From Siphonodentalium dalli (Eukaryota; Mollusca; Scaphopoda; Gadilida; Siphonodentaliidae), in assembly GCA_032622095.1 (NCBI GenBank), contig CP136066.1:187896716-187960715 (forward strand): a stretch of 64,000 nucleotides of DNA, read 5' to 3'. Numbering within the stretch: position 1 is the stretch's first letter; every line of letters starts with the position of its first letter. Under the pieces are notes generated by a model, which saw only the letters and a list, made by a program, of their open reading frames with translations, was not told the DNA's origin and searched no databases. Below are positions 42,301 through 54,300 of the stretch, piece by piece. A program made the translations under genes and the position numbers.

Positions 42301-45300
42301 AAGGACAAGCTGATTCCAGTATACCCCCCTTAACTTCGTTGCGGGGGGTATAATTTTGGAAAAAATGTGGGAAATTATTAAAATTCTTCTCAATAACACT
42401 TCCTATTTCTAGCAAAAAAGTCTCAACATCTATCATATCTTGAGTTATTTTATAATACATATGGTACATACTTTAAGAATGTTGAGAGTGATTGGTGTTA
42501 TTATATGGCACATACTTTAAGAATATTGACAGTGAGGCAACTAACCTTCTGTCCAGAGTAGCAGCTTTTACCACATATCTTCTCACCAAATTTACACATG
42601 ACGTATGAGCATTTCTCTGCTTCAGTGTTTTGTGATGGAGCCCTATAGTAGACAAATTAGGTCAAGGGTGCATACAAAGTGTGGTAGTTAGATTTACTGA
42701 CAACATTTACCATCAAATTTACCATTTACCATCAACATAGTTTTGAGGACAGTTATAACACAAAATCAATGGAAACATCGCACAAGTGCAGATTCTAATA
42801 TTTCCAATGCATGTGCCGATATTAGACAGATAAAGTTTTGTTTAGAATAACACACATGTTAATGTTTTTATAGTTGGCAAAATAAAATGATAGACTTTCA
42901 CACTGTAATGAAATTTTCCCAAGGAATATTTCACATCTTTATCAGATATCCATATTCCCTGACAAAAATGCTAATTTTTATGTGCAATTCCGTATTTTTG
43001 ACAAACTCTTCCTCTTATCTGAATTTGGTAGAACTTGATCAAGCTTGATGAGTGTATTAACATTCATAACACTAAAAGCTTTCGATGAAATTTGAAATCT
43101 TACTTACAAGCAGAAAAGATAACATGCCAATTTAACTTACAATTCACTGCAGTTTCTAATTGTCCGCCTCCAGATCTCGTATTTTGATATGATCCCATTA
43201 GGCTGCTTTGGCGGCTCCCAAAGAACTTCAACTGCGTACGGACCTTGAACAAACACTAGTGGTGGTGGCAGCTGTTTGGGGAGGGATTCTTCAGTGGTGG
43301 CTTCTATGGGTTTGCTGAGATTACAGCCAAACTGTGTGCAAGCCTCCAGCTGCAAATAGTAATTCCAGATGAAACTATACAACAACAGCATCGCTAGGGC
43401 ATGGAAAAATACACCAGTTGTAATTCTGACAAAAAGGCAGACAGAACCCAAATTTGAACTTGACCTGTATTTTGTGCTAGTAAATCCATATACCAAATTT
43501 CATTCTATTCGTTTCAGAGTTAATAAACTCCGGAAACAAAAAAACAAATGGATGGACGGACCAATAACATAATACATCCTGTTTATGTGATCACTCAGAT
43601 CCAAGAGACACTACCCCCACCAGTGACAGCCCTGCCACTACTGCATGGAATATTTAAATGACAACACATGAGTGGGTTATGATCTCAGCTTTAATGAAAT
43701 TATAAGCTTGTCCTGCAGATAGCCCATACGCATGGAAAACCAATTAAGCAGAGCCTTCGCTCTGACGAGAAGCCGAAGCAGAGAACGCTGAAGAAATACT
43801 GCTGTACAGCGCAGGCACGAGCATGGCCCGACGAGCTAAGGTACGATTCGGAGCCGGCGCCCAAGAATTGCTATGAGGCGCCCTAAGCAATAAGCACACA
43901 CGGCCACCAGGGAGAAGCCCAACGAGTGCGACGCAGGAATGGCAGTAGAGACCACTGGACAGCCCAACTCCCTATGGCTAAGCACCGTGGTATGGGCGGG
44001 CAACACCAAAGTTACCCCTGCAGGACGCACCAAAGCTGGATCAATGGCACTGATGACACAGCACCTGAAAGGGAAAACAAACAGCAGCAACGAGATGCAA
44101 ATACACAGGGCCCTAGGCCCAAAACAAAACAGGCATCACAGAACAATGAATATGGCGTGCCACTCGGGACGCCGAACAAAGCGGGGCATGGAGCTCCAAG
44201 GGGGGGAGGGAGGGAGCGCGATGCGTATAATTCAAAAGTGAATTGCTTTCTCAGTTACCGGAAGGAGGCAGCATTCCGGGCGGATGTAAAATGCGGACTT
44301 TAAGTTCGGCCGATACGGAACGGATCGTACCGAAAAACCGGAATGTCTGCCGGATGACAGGATCAAAGAACCACATAAATCACCCCGAACCTTATCGGCC
44401 CTGGGTGCATTATGTGATCACTCAGATCCAAGAGACACTACCCCCACCAGTGACAGCCCTGCCACTACTGCATGGAATATTTAAATGACAACACATGAGT
44501 GGGTTATGATCTCAGCTTTAATGAAATTATAAGCTTGTCCTGCAGATAGCCCATACGCATGGAAAACCAATTAAGCAGAGCCTTCGCTCTGACGAGAAGC
44601 CGAAGCAGAGAACGCTGAAGAAATACTGCTGTACAGCGCAGGCACGAGCATGGCCCGACGAGCTAAGGTACGATTCGGAGCCGGCGCCCAAGAATTGCTA
44701 TGAGGCGCCCTAAGCAATAAGCACACACGGCCACCAGGGAGAAGCCCAACGAGTGCGACGCAGGAATGGCAGTAGAGACCACTGGACAGCCCAACTCCCT
44801 ATGGCTAAGCACAGGCCTGGAATATTACACTCAGGCTACAGATCGAGAGCACTCTCAAATAAGCATAAGATGACTGCGCAGTCATAAACATACTAAGCTA
44901 CTATTGATAAGCCACCCATCAAAGTTACCAGACAGGTTATAACGCTATGGCGACACTACCACTACCACTATCTGCAGGACCGCCATAGAGTGCGCAGCAC
45001 TCCCCCAAACCAGGAGCTCCATGCCCAAATACATCAATGAAACAGTTAAACCACCGGGAAAACCATAGTGTCAGATGCCAGGAAGGTCTCCAGGGCGCCC
45101 TGGAGACTATTCAGATAGATATCGTTGCCGACGGGGGAGAGATGGATCCCATCTGAACGATACATGCCCTTATCAGAAGCGCAAATGTCTGGGTGCTTGA
45201 TGCCACGACCCCCGTGATGCAAGACGAAGCCCAACATGCGTTGGTTAAAGTCCCGGCGCTGGCGAGCACCAATACTCGGGCGATGGGCGTTGTGCCAATA

Positions 45301-48300
45301 GCGGCGCGGGAACACGTGTGACCAAATAAGGGTGCAGTCAGGCAAAGTTTCCTGCACATAAGAAAGTTCCCGCTTAACACTGGCACGCAAGTCACGGTAC
45401 CCACCGGCTGTGATGTCGTTAGAACCAAGCTGGATGATGATGTGGGTAGGATGCCGAGACTGCGGACAAGCGGCGAGCTCCCGGTCGAACGTGGCGTGGA
45501 AATCGCTCCAGAGCATCCCACGAGTGCCGATCCATCTAACAGAAGCGCCGCGGCTGGACAGCTGGAGATGTTGGCCAACAGGACGCCGCACAGCACGCTG
45601 GTGAGCCCAGTAGACGTGGGACGAACCCAAGACCCAGATAATGGCTACTGAAACGAGACTAAGCAGATGTTGAGTGGATGTATCGACGACAAACATCAGA
45701 CCGCCAACGACCCCGGTGTTGGATGGCATGGTAAGGGGTGCCCAGATCCGCCAGATAGGTAGCACCACCCGAACGAAATGAATGCGGCGTGATATATTGT
45801 CGAGAGCCGGACGTACGCAAAGCCTGATGGAGCACGGCCCGAAACTGCGCGACTGTGAGCGGGGTCTGAGCCTGGTGAGAAAGGAACAGTCCCGACCGGG
45901 AGCCGCGAATGGCAAGAAATGTGGTGGCCGCGCGCAGCGGGCAGATATGTGGATCAGTCGGCAGGCACGGAATGCGAATATGAGCGGGAGGACCACATTG
46001 GTTCGTTTTAGAATGCCGGAGCCAAACGTCAATGGCGGAGCCGCACAACGAGACATCGCGAAGAAATATAGCATGTCCAAAGTCGGCCTTGGACACAGCG
46101 GCCAGTTCCCCCACGCGGAACAGTCCAAAAAAGGCCATCGTAAAGGCAGACGTAAACAAAGCGACCTCATGTGGCGACGAGCATATGCGAGGAAGCACGC
46201 GGAGCAAGGTGCGCAGCAAAGGTATTGTCACTGGAGCAGGACGAGATGATGAAGGCGTCAAGCGACGGACCCCGGTCAATAGTTGGCGAATGAGGTAAGT
46301 CGAAGTGGGATCTCGCATACCCCGGAGTCGATGCTGCCGACCGATGGCAGCCAGGTAGGTGGAAATGGTTGAAGCAGAATGCTGGGAGCGATGAAGCCCC
46401 GCGATAAACCCGACGATAGCGTGTTCCGGGAGCGGCCAGGAAACGGCCAAGTGATGCTGGTGTGCGAAATCGAGATAAGCCCGTATGGCGGTGCGATACG
46501 TGCGGTGAGTTTTTGGCGCCCGTGAGGAAGTCAAAAGCAGCGTTACATGTCGACGCAGGTCCACAGGCACCTGGGAAATGGTGTTGGCGTTCGGGCGGCG
46601 GACGGCGCCAGTCGACGGAAACGTTTCATCTGGAAACGAGAGAGGCTGTCAGCGAGAGCATTATCACGAGACGCGATCCATGAAGCACGCAAGGAGATGT
46701 TGTGAGACAGGAGCAGCAGGACCAGCTGGCGCAACAGGGCCATGAGCGGCTTGCATTTGGAAGTTTGGTCGTTGATGGCGCGGACCACGGTAATGTTATC
46801 ACAGTGTAAATGGAGGCGATGATTCCGGAGGCGACGCCCCCAGACGCTGATGGCCACTAAGACTGGGAACATCTCGAGGACACCCATATTGCGGGTCAGG
46901 CCCAAAGCATGCCAAGGAAGGGGCCACTTGCCAAAAGCCCAAAGGCCGTTGAAATAAGCGCCAAAGCCGCCGGACTGACCACCACAAGCGTCTGTGTGGA
47001 AATTGATGTCGGTATCATGGAGCCAGGTCGCAGAAGGGAAAAGGTAGATCCCATTGAATGACGTGAAGAACTGTAACCACGTGGCCAAATCGGCACGCAT
47101 GCCAGAATTAATTCGGATTTTGTGATGCGGCTTAGAAAATCCCTGCAGGGCATCAATCAGGCGACGACAAAATGGGCGGCCCGGACGAATCGCCTTGCAC
47201 GCAAATTGTAATGAGCCAATGAGCGACTGTAGTTCACGGACCGAGATTTTACGGCAGCGCAAAGCCATAGAGATTTTGGACTGAATGGCTGTGAGCTTCT
47301 CAGCAGGGAGACGCACCGCGTTAGCCAACGTATCGAGTTCGAGACCAAGGTAGCAGAGCTTCGAGGTGGGCGAGACCGTTTTTTCATGAGCAATAGGTAC
47401 GCCAAGATCAGAGCAAACGCGATGAAACATGTCAAGACTGTCTGAGGCCTGGGACGTGGCTGGCGGACCACAGAACAGGAAGTCATCGCAGTAGTGCAAG
47501 ATGTGTGGGTTGCCGGACCGCTGCTTAACAACCCATTCCAAAAATGTCGAGAATTTTTCAAAAGTTGCGCACGACACGCTGCAGCCGAAAGGTAAGCATT
47601 TGTCGAAATAATACATGTCGTCCAGTTTAAAACCAAGTTGATCGAAATCGCCCGGGTAGATGCGAAGATTACGATAAGCAGCCTCCAAATCCCCGCGCGC
47701 GAGCAAAGTCCCGGCCCCAAGGGACTGGATGGTGGCAACAGCAGCGTCAAAACTGGTATATGTGACAGTAGTGAATTCGCGCGGAATATGATCATTGAGC
47801 GACTGGCCTGCCGGATAGGAGAGGTGATGGATGAGACGGAATGAGTCAGGTTCATGTTTAGGCACCAGTCCAAGCGGCGACACGCGGAGCGTTGGAATTG
47901 GACGAGCACAGAAAGGACCAGCAATGCGACCAAGGCGAACTTCCTTAAGGATCTTTTCCCGGACGACCTCGGGACGGTCACGAGCAGACTTGAGGTTCGG
48001 AGCGTCAGTTGGCAGACGCGGGCCAGTATAATGGAGTGGAAAACCATGAGTAAAACCGAACCGGAGTTCCCGCGCGACTTGGTGGCGAGGGTACCTCCCA
48101 AGCCACCAACACAAATAGTCTAGATTAACGGCGGAAGGGGCGAGCTGGTAGACGCTGCTGGCGACCGCCGCGGGCTGAGCGGCGAAAGTCTTGTCCATGG
48201 GCAGCGGTTGCGGCATGAGGCTCTGAGCAGATGTTGCAGATGTGTCGAAAACGACAGTTTGGCCAGGAGCAGCGGCCGGCGTTGAATTCAAAACAGACGG

Positions 48301-51300
48301 GACTGGGACGGCCCGGACGCGTGGGAAAATTGTCCGCACGCCCGGAGGCACGAACCGGAGGCGGAGTCGGCTGCGGAGGTTGCCGAACCTGGGGCGTCAT
48401 GACCAGCAGCCAAATGTTAGGGTCGATGGTCTCCCAAGGAGTAGCTGTATTACCATCCCACTTCAACCGAAATTGGGTATCGTACACCTGCCAGGCAGAT
48501 CCCCCACATTTAGCAGCCGCCCAACGAATGGTGCGCAGGTAACGCAAAAGGGGCTGGGCCGACGATTCAGGGTGAACGTCGAGGTATACCGAAATGAAAG
48601 TGAGAAATGCATCGGTCCACGAGTCAACAGACGTTATTGGAGCAGCATGCCCGCTTGGCGCAACACGGATTCGCCCGGAAGCAGAGACAACCAACTGATG
48701 GGGGTCAACGGTATGAATAGAGGCGGCAGGTTCCTGCAGCTGATCCAAATTGATAAAATCGCCCCGGAAAATTTTGTCGCGAATAGATCGGGAAACATGA
48801 GAGCCATAGCCATCTGCCGCCGTAGGAATCGGCAAGGGGGCGTCCCAAGGGGAGACCAGCGAGGATGGAAAACTAAATAAGGCATTACCCGGATCAGCTC
48901 TGTCTCTTGCCGGAGCGTTCGGTCGGTGGATCACTGACGCCACACGGGAATCCTCGCGGCGGCGGAGAGAAGTGGAGCTGTCATCAGAACTGCTGCGACG
49001 ACGGGTCGACAAAGGAGACGCTGATGGTGACCTGGATCCATAGCGCGGAAACTTGGGGCGCGGAGAACCATCCTGTCGGCGACTAGCCTGGCGACGAGAC
49101 TGACGACTGGGCTGACGACGAGGCTGACGAACAGGATCGCGGCCACGAGAATGGGAAACCCGGCCACGGGAGGCGCGGCGTCCCCGTCCAGAGCCACGAG
49201 CAGGCCTGCCACGCGAATGCTGACCACGGCCGCGCACCCGTGAATCAGCCACAGATGACACACTGGCCGAACCCCGAGAAGAAGGCCCAACACGGTCACT
49301 GGAAGCAGGACCAGCACGAGACGAGCTGGCAGACGCATCCTGGCGACTGCTACGAGATGAACGGTCGCGGGCCCGACCGCGAGATCCCGTACGAACCATA
49401 AGAGAAATATGTGATTGCCACCGAACGACAAACACAAACAGGGAAACACGTGCGCTACCCACGAAAATAGGTAACGCCGACGGAACAGGACGCAGACAGA
49501 ACGCACAAGGAACAAGATGATAGACGAATAAATGAAGGCTGGCGAAGAAGCACGGTGACGGATGGAAACAGATAGGATTTGACGACACACAACCGAGCGC
49601 GATGCGTATAATTCAAAAGTGAATTGCTTTCTCAGTTACCGGAAGGAGGCAGCATTCCGGGCGGATGTAAAATGCGGACTTTAAGTTCGGCCGATACGGA
49701 ACGGATCGTACCGAAAAACCGGAATGTCTGCCGGATGACAGGATCAAAGAACCACATAAATCACCCCGAACCTTATCGGCCCTGGGTGCATTATTTCAAA
49801 ATGAGCATATAAAAACTCAATTCTCATTAGATCATATAAAAACTCAATTCTCATTAGATCATATAAAAACTCAATTCTCATTAGATCATATAAAAACTCA
49901 ATTCTCATTAGATCATATAAAAACTCAATTCTCATTAGATCATATAAAAACTCAATTCTCATTAGATCATATAAAAACTCAATTCTCATTAGATCATATA
50001 AATTATGTAACAGTGAGCTCCATTAGTACTCAGACCGGTGGCCAGACCTCAATATATGGTGCTGGTCATTTACAGAATGAGGTCCCCAGAGGGTGAGGAA
50101 CCAAATTCACCCTCTGGGGACCTCATTCTAGAGCTGAAACGGTTGACCCATTCTTCTAACTGGTTAACCATTGGGGTTACCGGATTTTAACCGGTTAACC
50201 GCTAATTTCTAGCGGACTTCTCTCAGACTAATTATGTCGACATTATGCCATGCTCCCGGGACAAACCTAGGTGAGAAATAGTAGCTGAAATAAAGACCTT
50301 ATTCACGGCATTTAACGATATTCAAAAACACGCATTCACTGTTCTTTTGCTGGCTCTCGTGATGGGGAATGAGCAAGTGAAATTTGCGAATGGCAGGGGG
50401 ATCGCTTATTTGCCGTGATCAGCATATGTTTGGGCATTTGTACAACGAGTAACAATAGTATGGGTATTGGTAAAACGAGTAACAAAACTATATATTAAAG
50501 ATCTGTAATATATCATTATCATCATTGGTATATCCTCCAATGAATTATATATAAAGACAAGAAAGTAATAACTAATAACTATAGAACAAAAAGGAAGGTC
50601 AGTTAGGTGACAGACTCACAGTCCTATTCAGTATTCGAACTATTTGTCGGTATCATGATCGCGGACACTAATAATCGATAGCCGTGTTCACTTTTCAAAT
50701 TTCAATACGAAATAATATCGAGTCTGAGAGGTGTCAATCAGATGACAGATTCACTGATTCAGTGACGTCATTGCTTTGAACTATCCCACCTGGATACACA
50801 GTGACTGCCCACGTGCTCTCGTCGGAAGATCAGAGAAAACTTCAAAGGCCGGAATTGATTGAAGGTCGCTGACACGCTACTCAGTGTCTGAAACTTCCGC
50901 GTGCACCAATTAATGCTGCATTGCACTCTACTATCAGTGGCACAGGGGTTAGAATTACTTTTGCATCATTTATCTTAATATTTTGAGGGTACCAGGGCAT
51001 TATTCACGTTCACATTCAACTGACAGAGCGGGATGCGGTTTCGTCCGGTTGATTTTTTTCTAACCGGTTACGTCGTTATCCGGATGCTAACCGGTTATCC
51101 GGCTGTCCGTTTCAGCTCTACCTCATCCTGCATGCCCTCATCTCCAATGGGAGATATAGACTCAGACTGAAGTTCCCAAATGATGAATATTGTGATGTAC
51201 ACCCATTGGGAACCTCGATTATGTAATGTGTCGTCTGCCAATTTGGGGATATAGAGAAACTAAACTAAAAAAGAAATAGAATCTATGTGAAGAAGTTTCT

Positions 51301-54300
51301 ATGGAAATTTGATAATAAAGAAACTTCAGAGAAGATGAGGCCTAAGCAGAATGAAGTCCCCAGAGGGTGAATTTAGAGACGCTACCATATTTTGAGGCCT
51401 GGCGGTGGCCATCTAATTTTTATTTATTTGGCCTAATGTATATGAATTAAACTGCAGCTCAAAGAGGATCAGCAATGACAATAATATCATATAGGTATGT
51501 TATCAAACAATAATAATTTAAGGCATACTTGAATATTAATTTACAGCATAATGTGCAATATAAATCAGGCCTCAGCCTAGGGGTTCAGAACAGGGAGACT
51601 TGAAGTCTCCCTCCAGGAAATTTAGGGAGACTTCAGGAAATTTAGGGAGACTTCAGGGAGAAGTGGGGGAGACTACCAAATTGACAATTTTCAAATATCG
51701 CTTTATTTTATATTAAACATCAATACAAAATTTAAAAAGTTAAAATAAGAAATAAAACTAAAAAAATTTGACTTTATCTGAAATTAGCATAATTAATTGT
51801 TATTATATATTTAACAGTCTGAATCATGATCAGATGTAGTTGGTGGACCCAACTAATCAAACATTCAGCCGTGCTCTGATAATTAACGTCAGATTTGCGG
51901 ACTAGATCAGATGATGCATGTAACTTTTTAAGTTTAATTTGGTCACGGCTGTAATGTGGGTGTCCGCTAAAATAAACAATAAGGACTAGCTAACAAAGGA
52001 GTTGCTAAAGCTTTTATTAATTAATGGCCTCCCTTAATTAATGCCAACATCACTGGTATAATCTGATTAAAGCAATAAACTTGACATTTATTTACGGCCA
52101 CGGAAGCGGTCTCTTCAAAAAGTGGGACGCGGTCTCTTCAAAAAGTACGACGCGTTACCGAAACGAACTTCCGAACATACTCTGATAATTGCGTAATTGT
52201 TTTTATATCTGAAAAGCGGTCTTTTAAGTTAATTAAAACATTTATTTGTGACACTCACGATGGTCAGTAACAACACAGATGCGAACAAATCGTGTTTTCA
52301 GCGTGTCAAAACATACTCGTGATTAACATTCATTACCGCATAGCAAACAAAGGCGACTGAATAACAACACAAAACAATAGATCATATTTTATTTTTTATT
52401 TTAAACACTCGGGTCTTGTCTCTGAATCGTCTGTTTCTTTTTGGGATGGCCGCCACAATTCATCTATATACGGACATGTCTGGGGAAAAAACTAGAAAAA
52501 AAATAAAGAAAAAAAAAAAAAATATCCCCCTAAAATTGAAGGCGACTTCGATTTCGCCTTAGAGCGACGATAGGGCGAAGTCAGCGACAGTAAGGCGACA
52601 ATCTCGCCCGAGTCGCCTTGTGAGCTGAGGCCTGATATAAATGATATTATCTATACATATAAAAAAAACTGTCTGTCCATCCGTCCACCTGTCTGTTTGG
52701 GATGTTTCTCTCAGACCCCTAGAACGATTTCAACATAATTTGGTGCAGCGACTCGGGGTACCCTGGCAGATGGCAGTGTTCATTTTGCTACTTTAAAAAA
52801 AAATTAAAATGATTAAAATAAAGGCCCGAGGGAGCCTCTTTCAGCTAGTTGTTATATAAAAAGTTTAGATACCCATTTAAAGACATATTATGTACTTGTT
52901 TGGGTGCATTAAACAGAGAGGTCAGTACTCAGGCGCTATGCCAACTGGGAATGTAGCATTCTACTAACATCGCTGAAAATCTCAAAGAAATCGACCATAC
53001 CACTCCATAGATATCATCGTCTGAACTATGCATAATTGTAAATATTTACATCTCGATACGGGATGCAACAATCGGCGATAAACTAAAGCAAATGATTTCG
53101 CTATTTAATTAATATAAAAGAATGACGGTGTTTTTGCTGGAACTTTGGATTAATATTCGTAAAAATAACTACTTTGAGCAAGATTATTCTCCATTTCTAT
53201 TGATCACCCAACCGGAGTGTTTCACATCACTTTAACATATTTTGTCCAGTGATGTTTTGTATATGAAAAATATTACGAATATAACATCTAAATTGTTTTA
53301 TTTTCACAAACCTTGATTGTGTATACAGTGTATGGTTGAAGGTCATCAACGATGATAGAGCTGGTGAGATTTGTGTATGTAGGAATTCTCTTGTCATCAA
53401 GGATAATGTTGTATTCCGTTATAAATCCGTTAGTTTCTAGTGGCTCCAGCCAAGCAATCCTAAGAGTTTTCTCATCAATAACGGTGACCACGGGACTTCT
53501 GATGTTCGTAGGTACTACAAAGATGAAATATACATATATTAACGTCATAACTGGAATTGTTTTCACCAAAGCAGAGTAAACAATTTAAGTAGGTTGGGTC
53601 CTATAGTATGGAGCATGAAATAGCATGAAAACCTCTTAAAATATTTAATGCGCAGTCCATTGTCCTATAGACGAAGAGTGTAAATCTTTCAATATATGAC
53701 ATAAAAATCAATACCTATACTCATTACAGTCCAGAATTATCATTCATTAATTAGCCATACCAAAACAAATTTATTTTGTAAATTCTGGATCAATTTGCAA
53801 ATAAACACCATCCTTCGATATAACGAATGTGCCCAAGAGCACAGCATTTTTATTTATTTAGTCAAATAAATTCTTCAAAGGTAAAATGTTAACATCACAC
53901 CACCTTAAAGATATGGGGGCAGTCTTTGTGGTGGGTATTGCTGCTAAAATAGTCACATCCGCTAAAACCGCCATAAACAGAACTTTAGAATATTATATAA
54001 TAAGACAGATTTTGTTCTTATAACAAATCATAAATATCATGTACTTGCATGTTATTGTCACATTTGCACGCTTTGTTATGTAAACAAACATCAAAAACAT
54101 TACAGAACCATTTGTTTATAGACAAACACTTGGAACAACCGGATCATCCAATGAAAATATTCCGTTGCGCTGTGGAAGGCAAAGATCAAATTATTGGCGC
54201 CATCAACAATTGCATTCAAATCACACCAAATTTTATTTTCATCGACCCATTTTACCCGCTGTCAGTTCAAAATCCAGCTAGTCCATCTTACTTCATGATT

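Larger units (their letters stand above)
43587..49794 (-). mobile_element. Ngaro-type tyrosine-recombinase retrotransposon, apparently intact
   Basis: A 6208-bp element in the w7-w8 intron, in the same orientation as the host gene. In element orientation it reads A1 (49794-49595), gag, RT-RNase H, tyrosine recombinase, SGNH hydrolase, B1 (44812-44414), A2 (44413-44214), a 228-bp spacer (44213-43986), B2 (43985-43587). Split direct repeats plus a recombinase instead of a DDE integrase define the DIRS order; an SGNH hydrolase frame and no methyltransferase point to Ngaro. Repeats look identical by eye and all four frames are open, so the insertion is probably recent. There is no target duplication: both edges and the B1/A2 junction share TTAT, as expected for circle integration by recombination. 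Confidence 0.92.

Noticed and set aside
43926-44303. Plus-strand frames in the Ngaro repeats
   Set aside because: They run through B2, the spacer and A2, antisense to the element, without recognisable domains.
45730-46170. Upstream part of the SGNH-hydrolase open frame
   Set aside because: It overlaps the recombinase frame and has low-complexity, shadow-like residues; the hydrolase blocks start after 45729.
47157-48101. 314-codon minus-strand frame across the RT region
   Set aside because: Shadow of the reverse transcriptase frame; no motif of its own.
49744-49989. 81-codon frame repeating MRIEFLYDL
   Set aside because: By-product of the 27-bp minisatellite.
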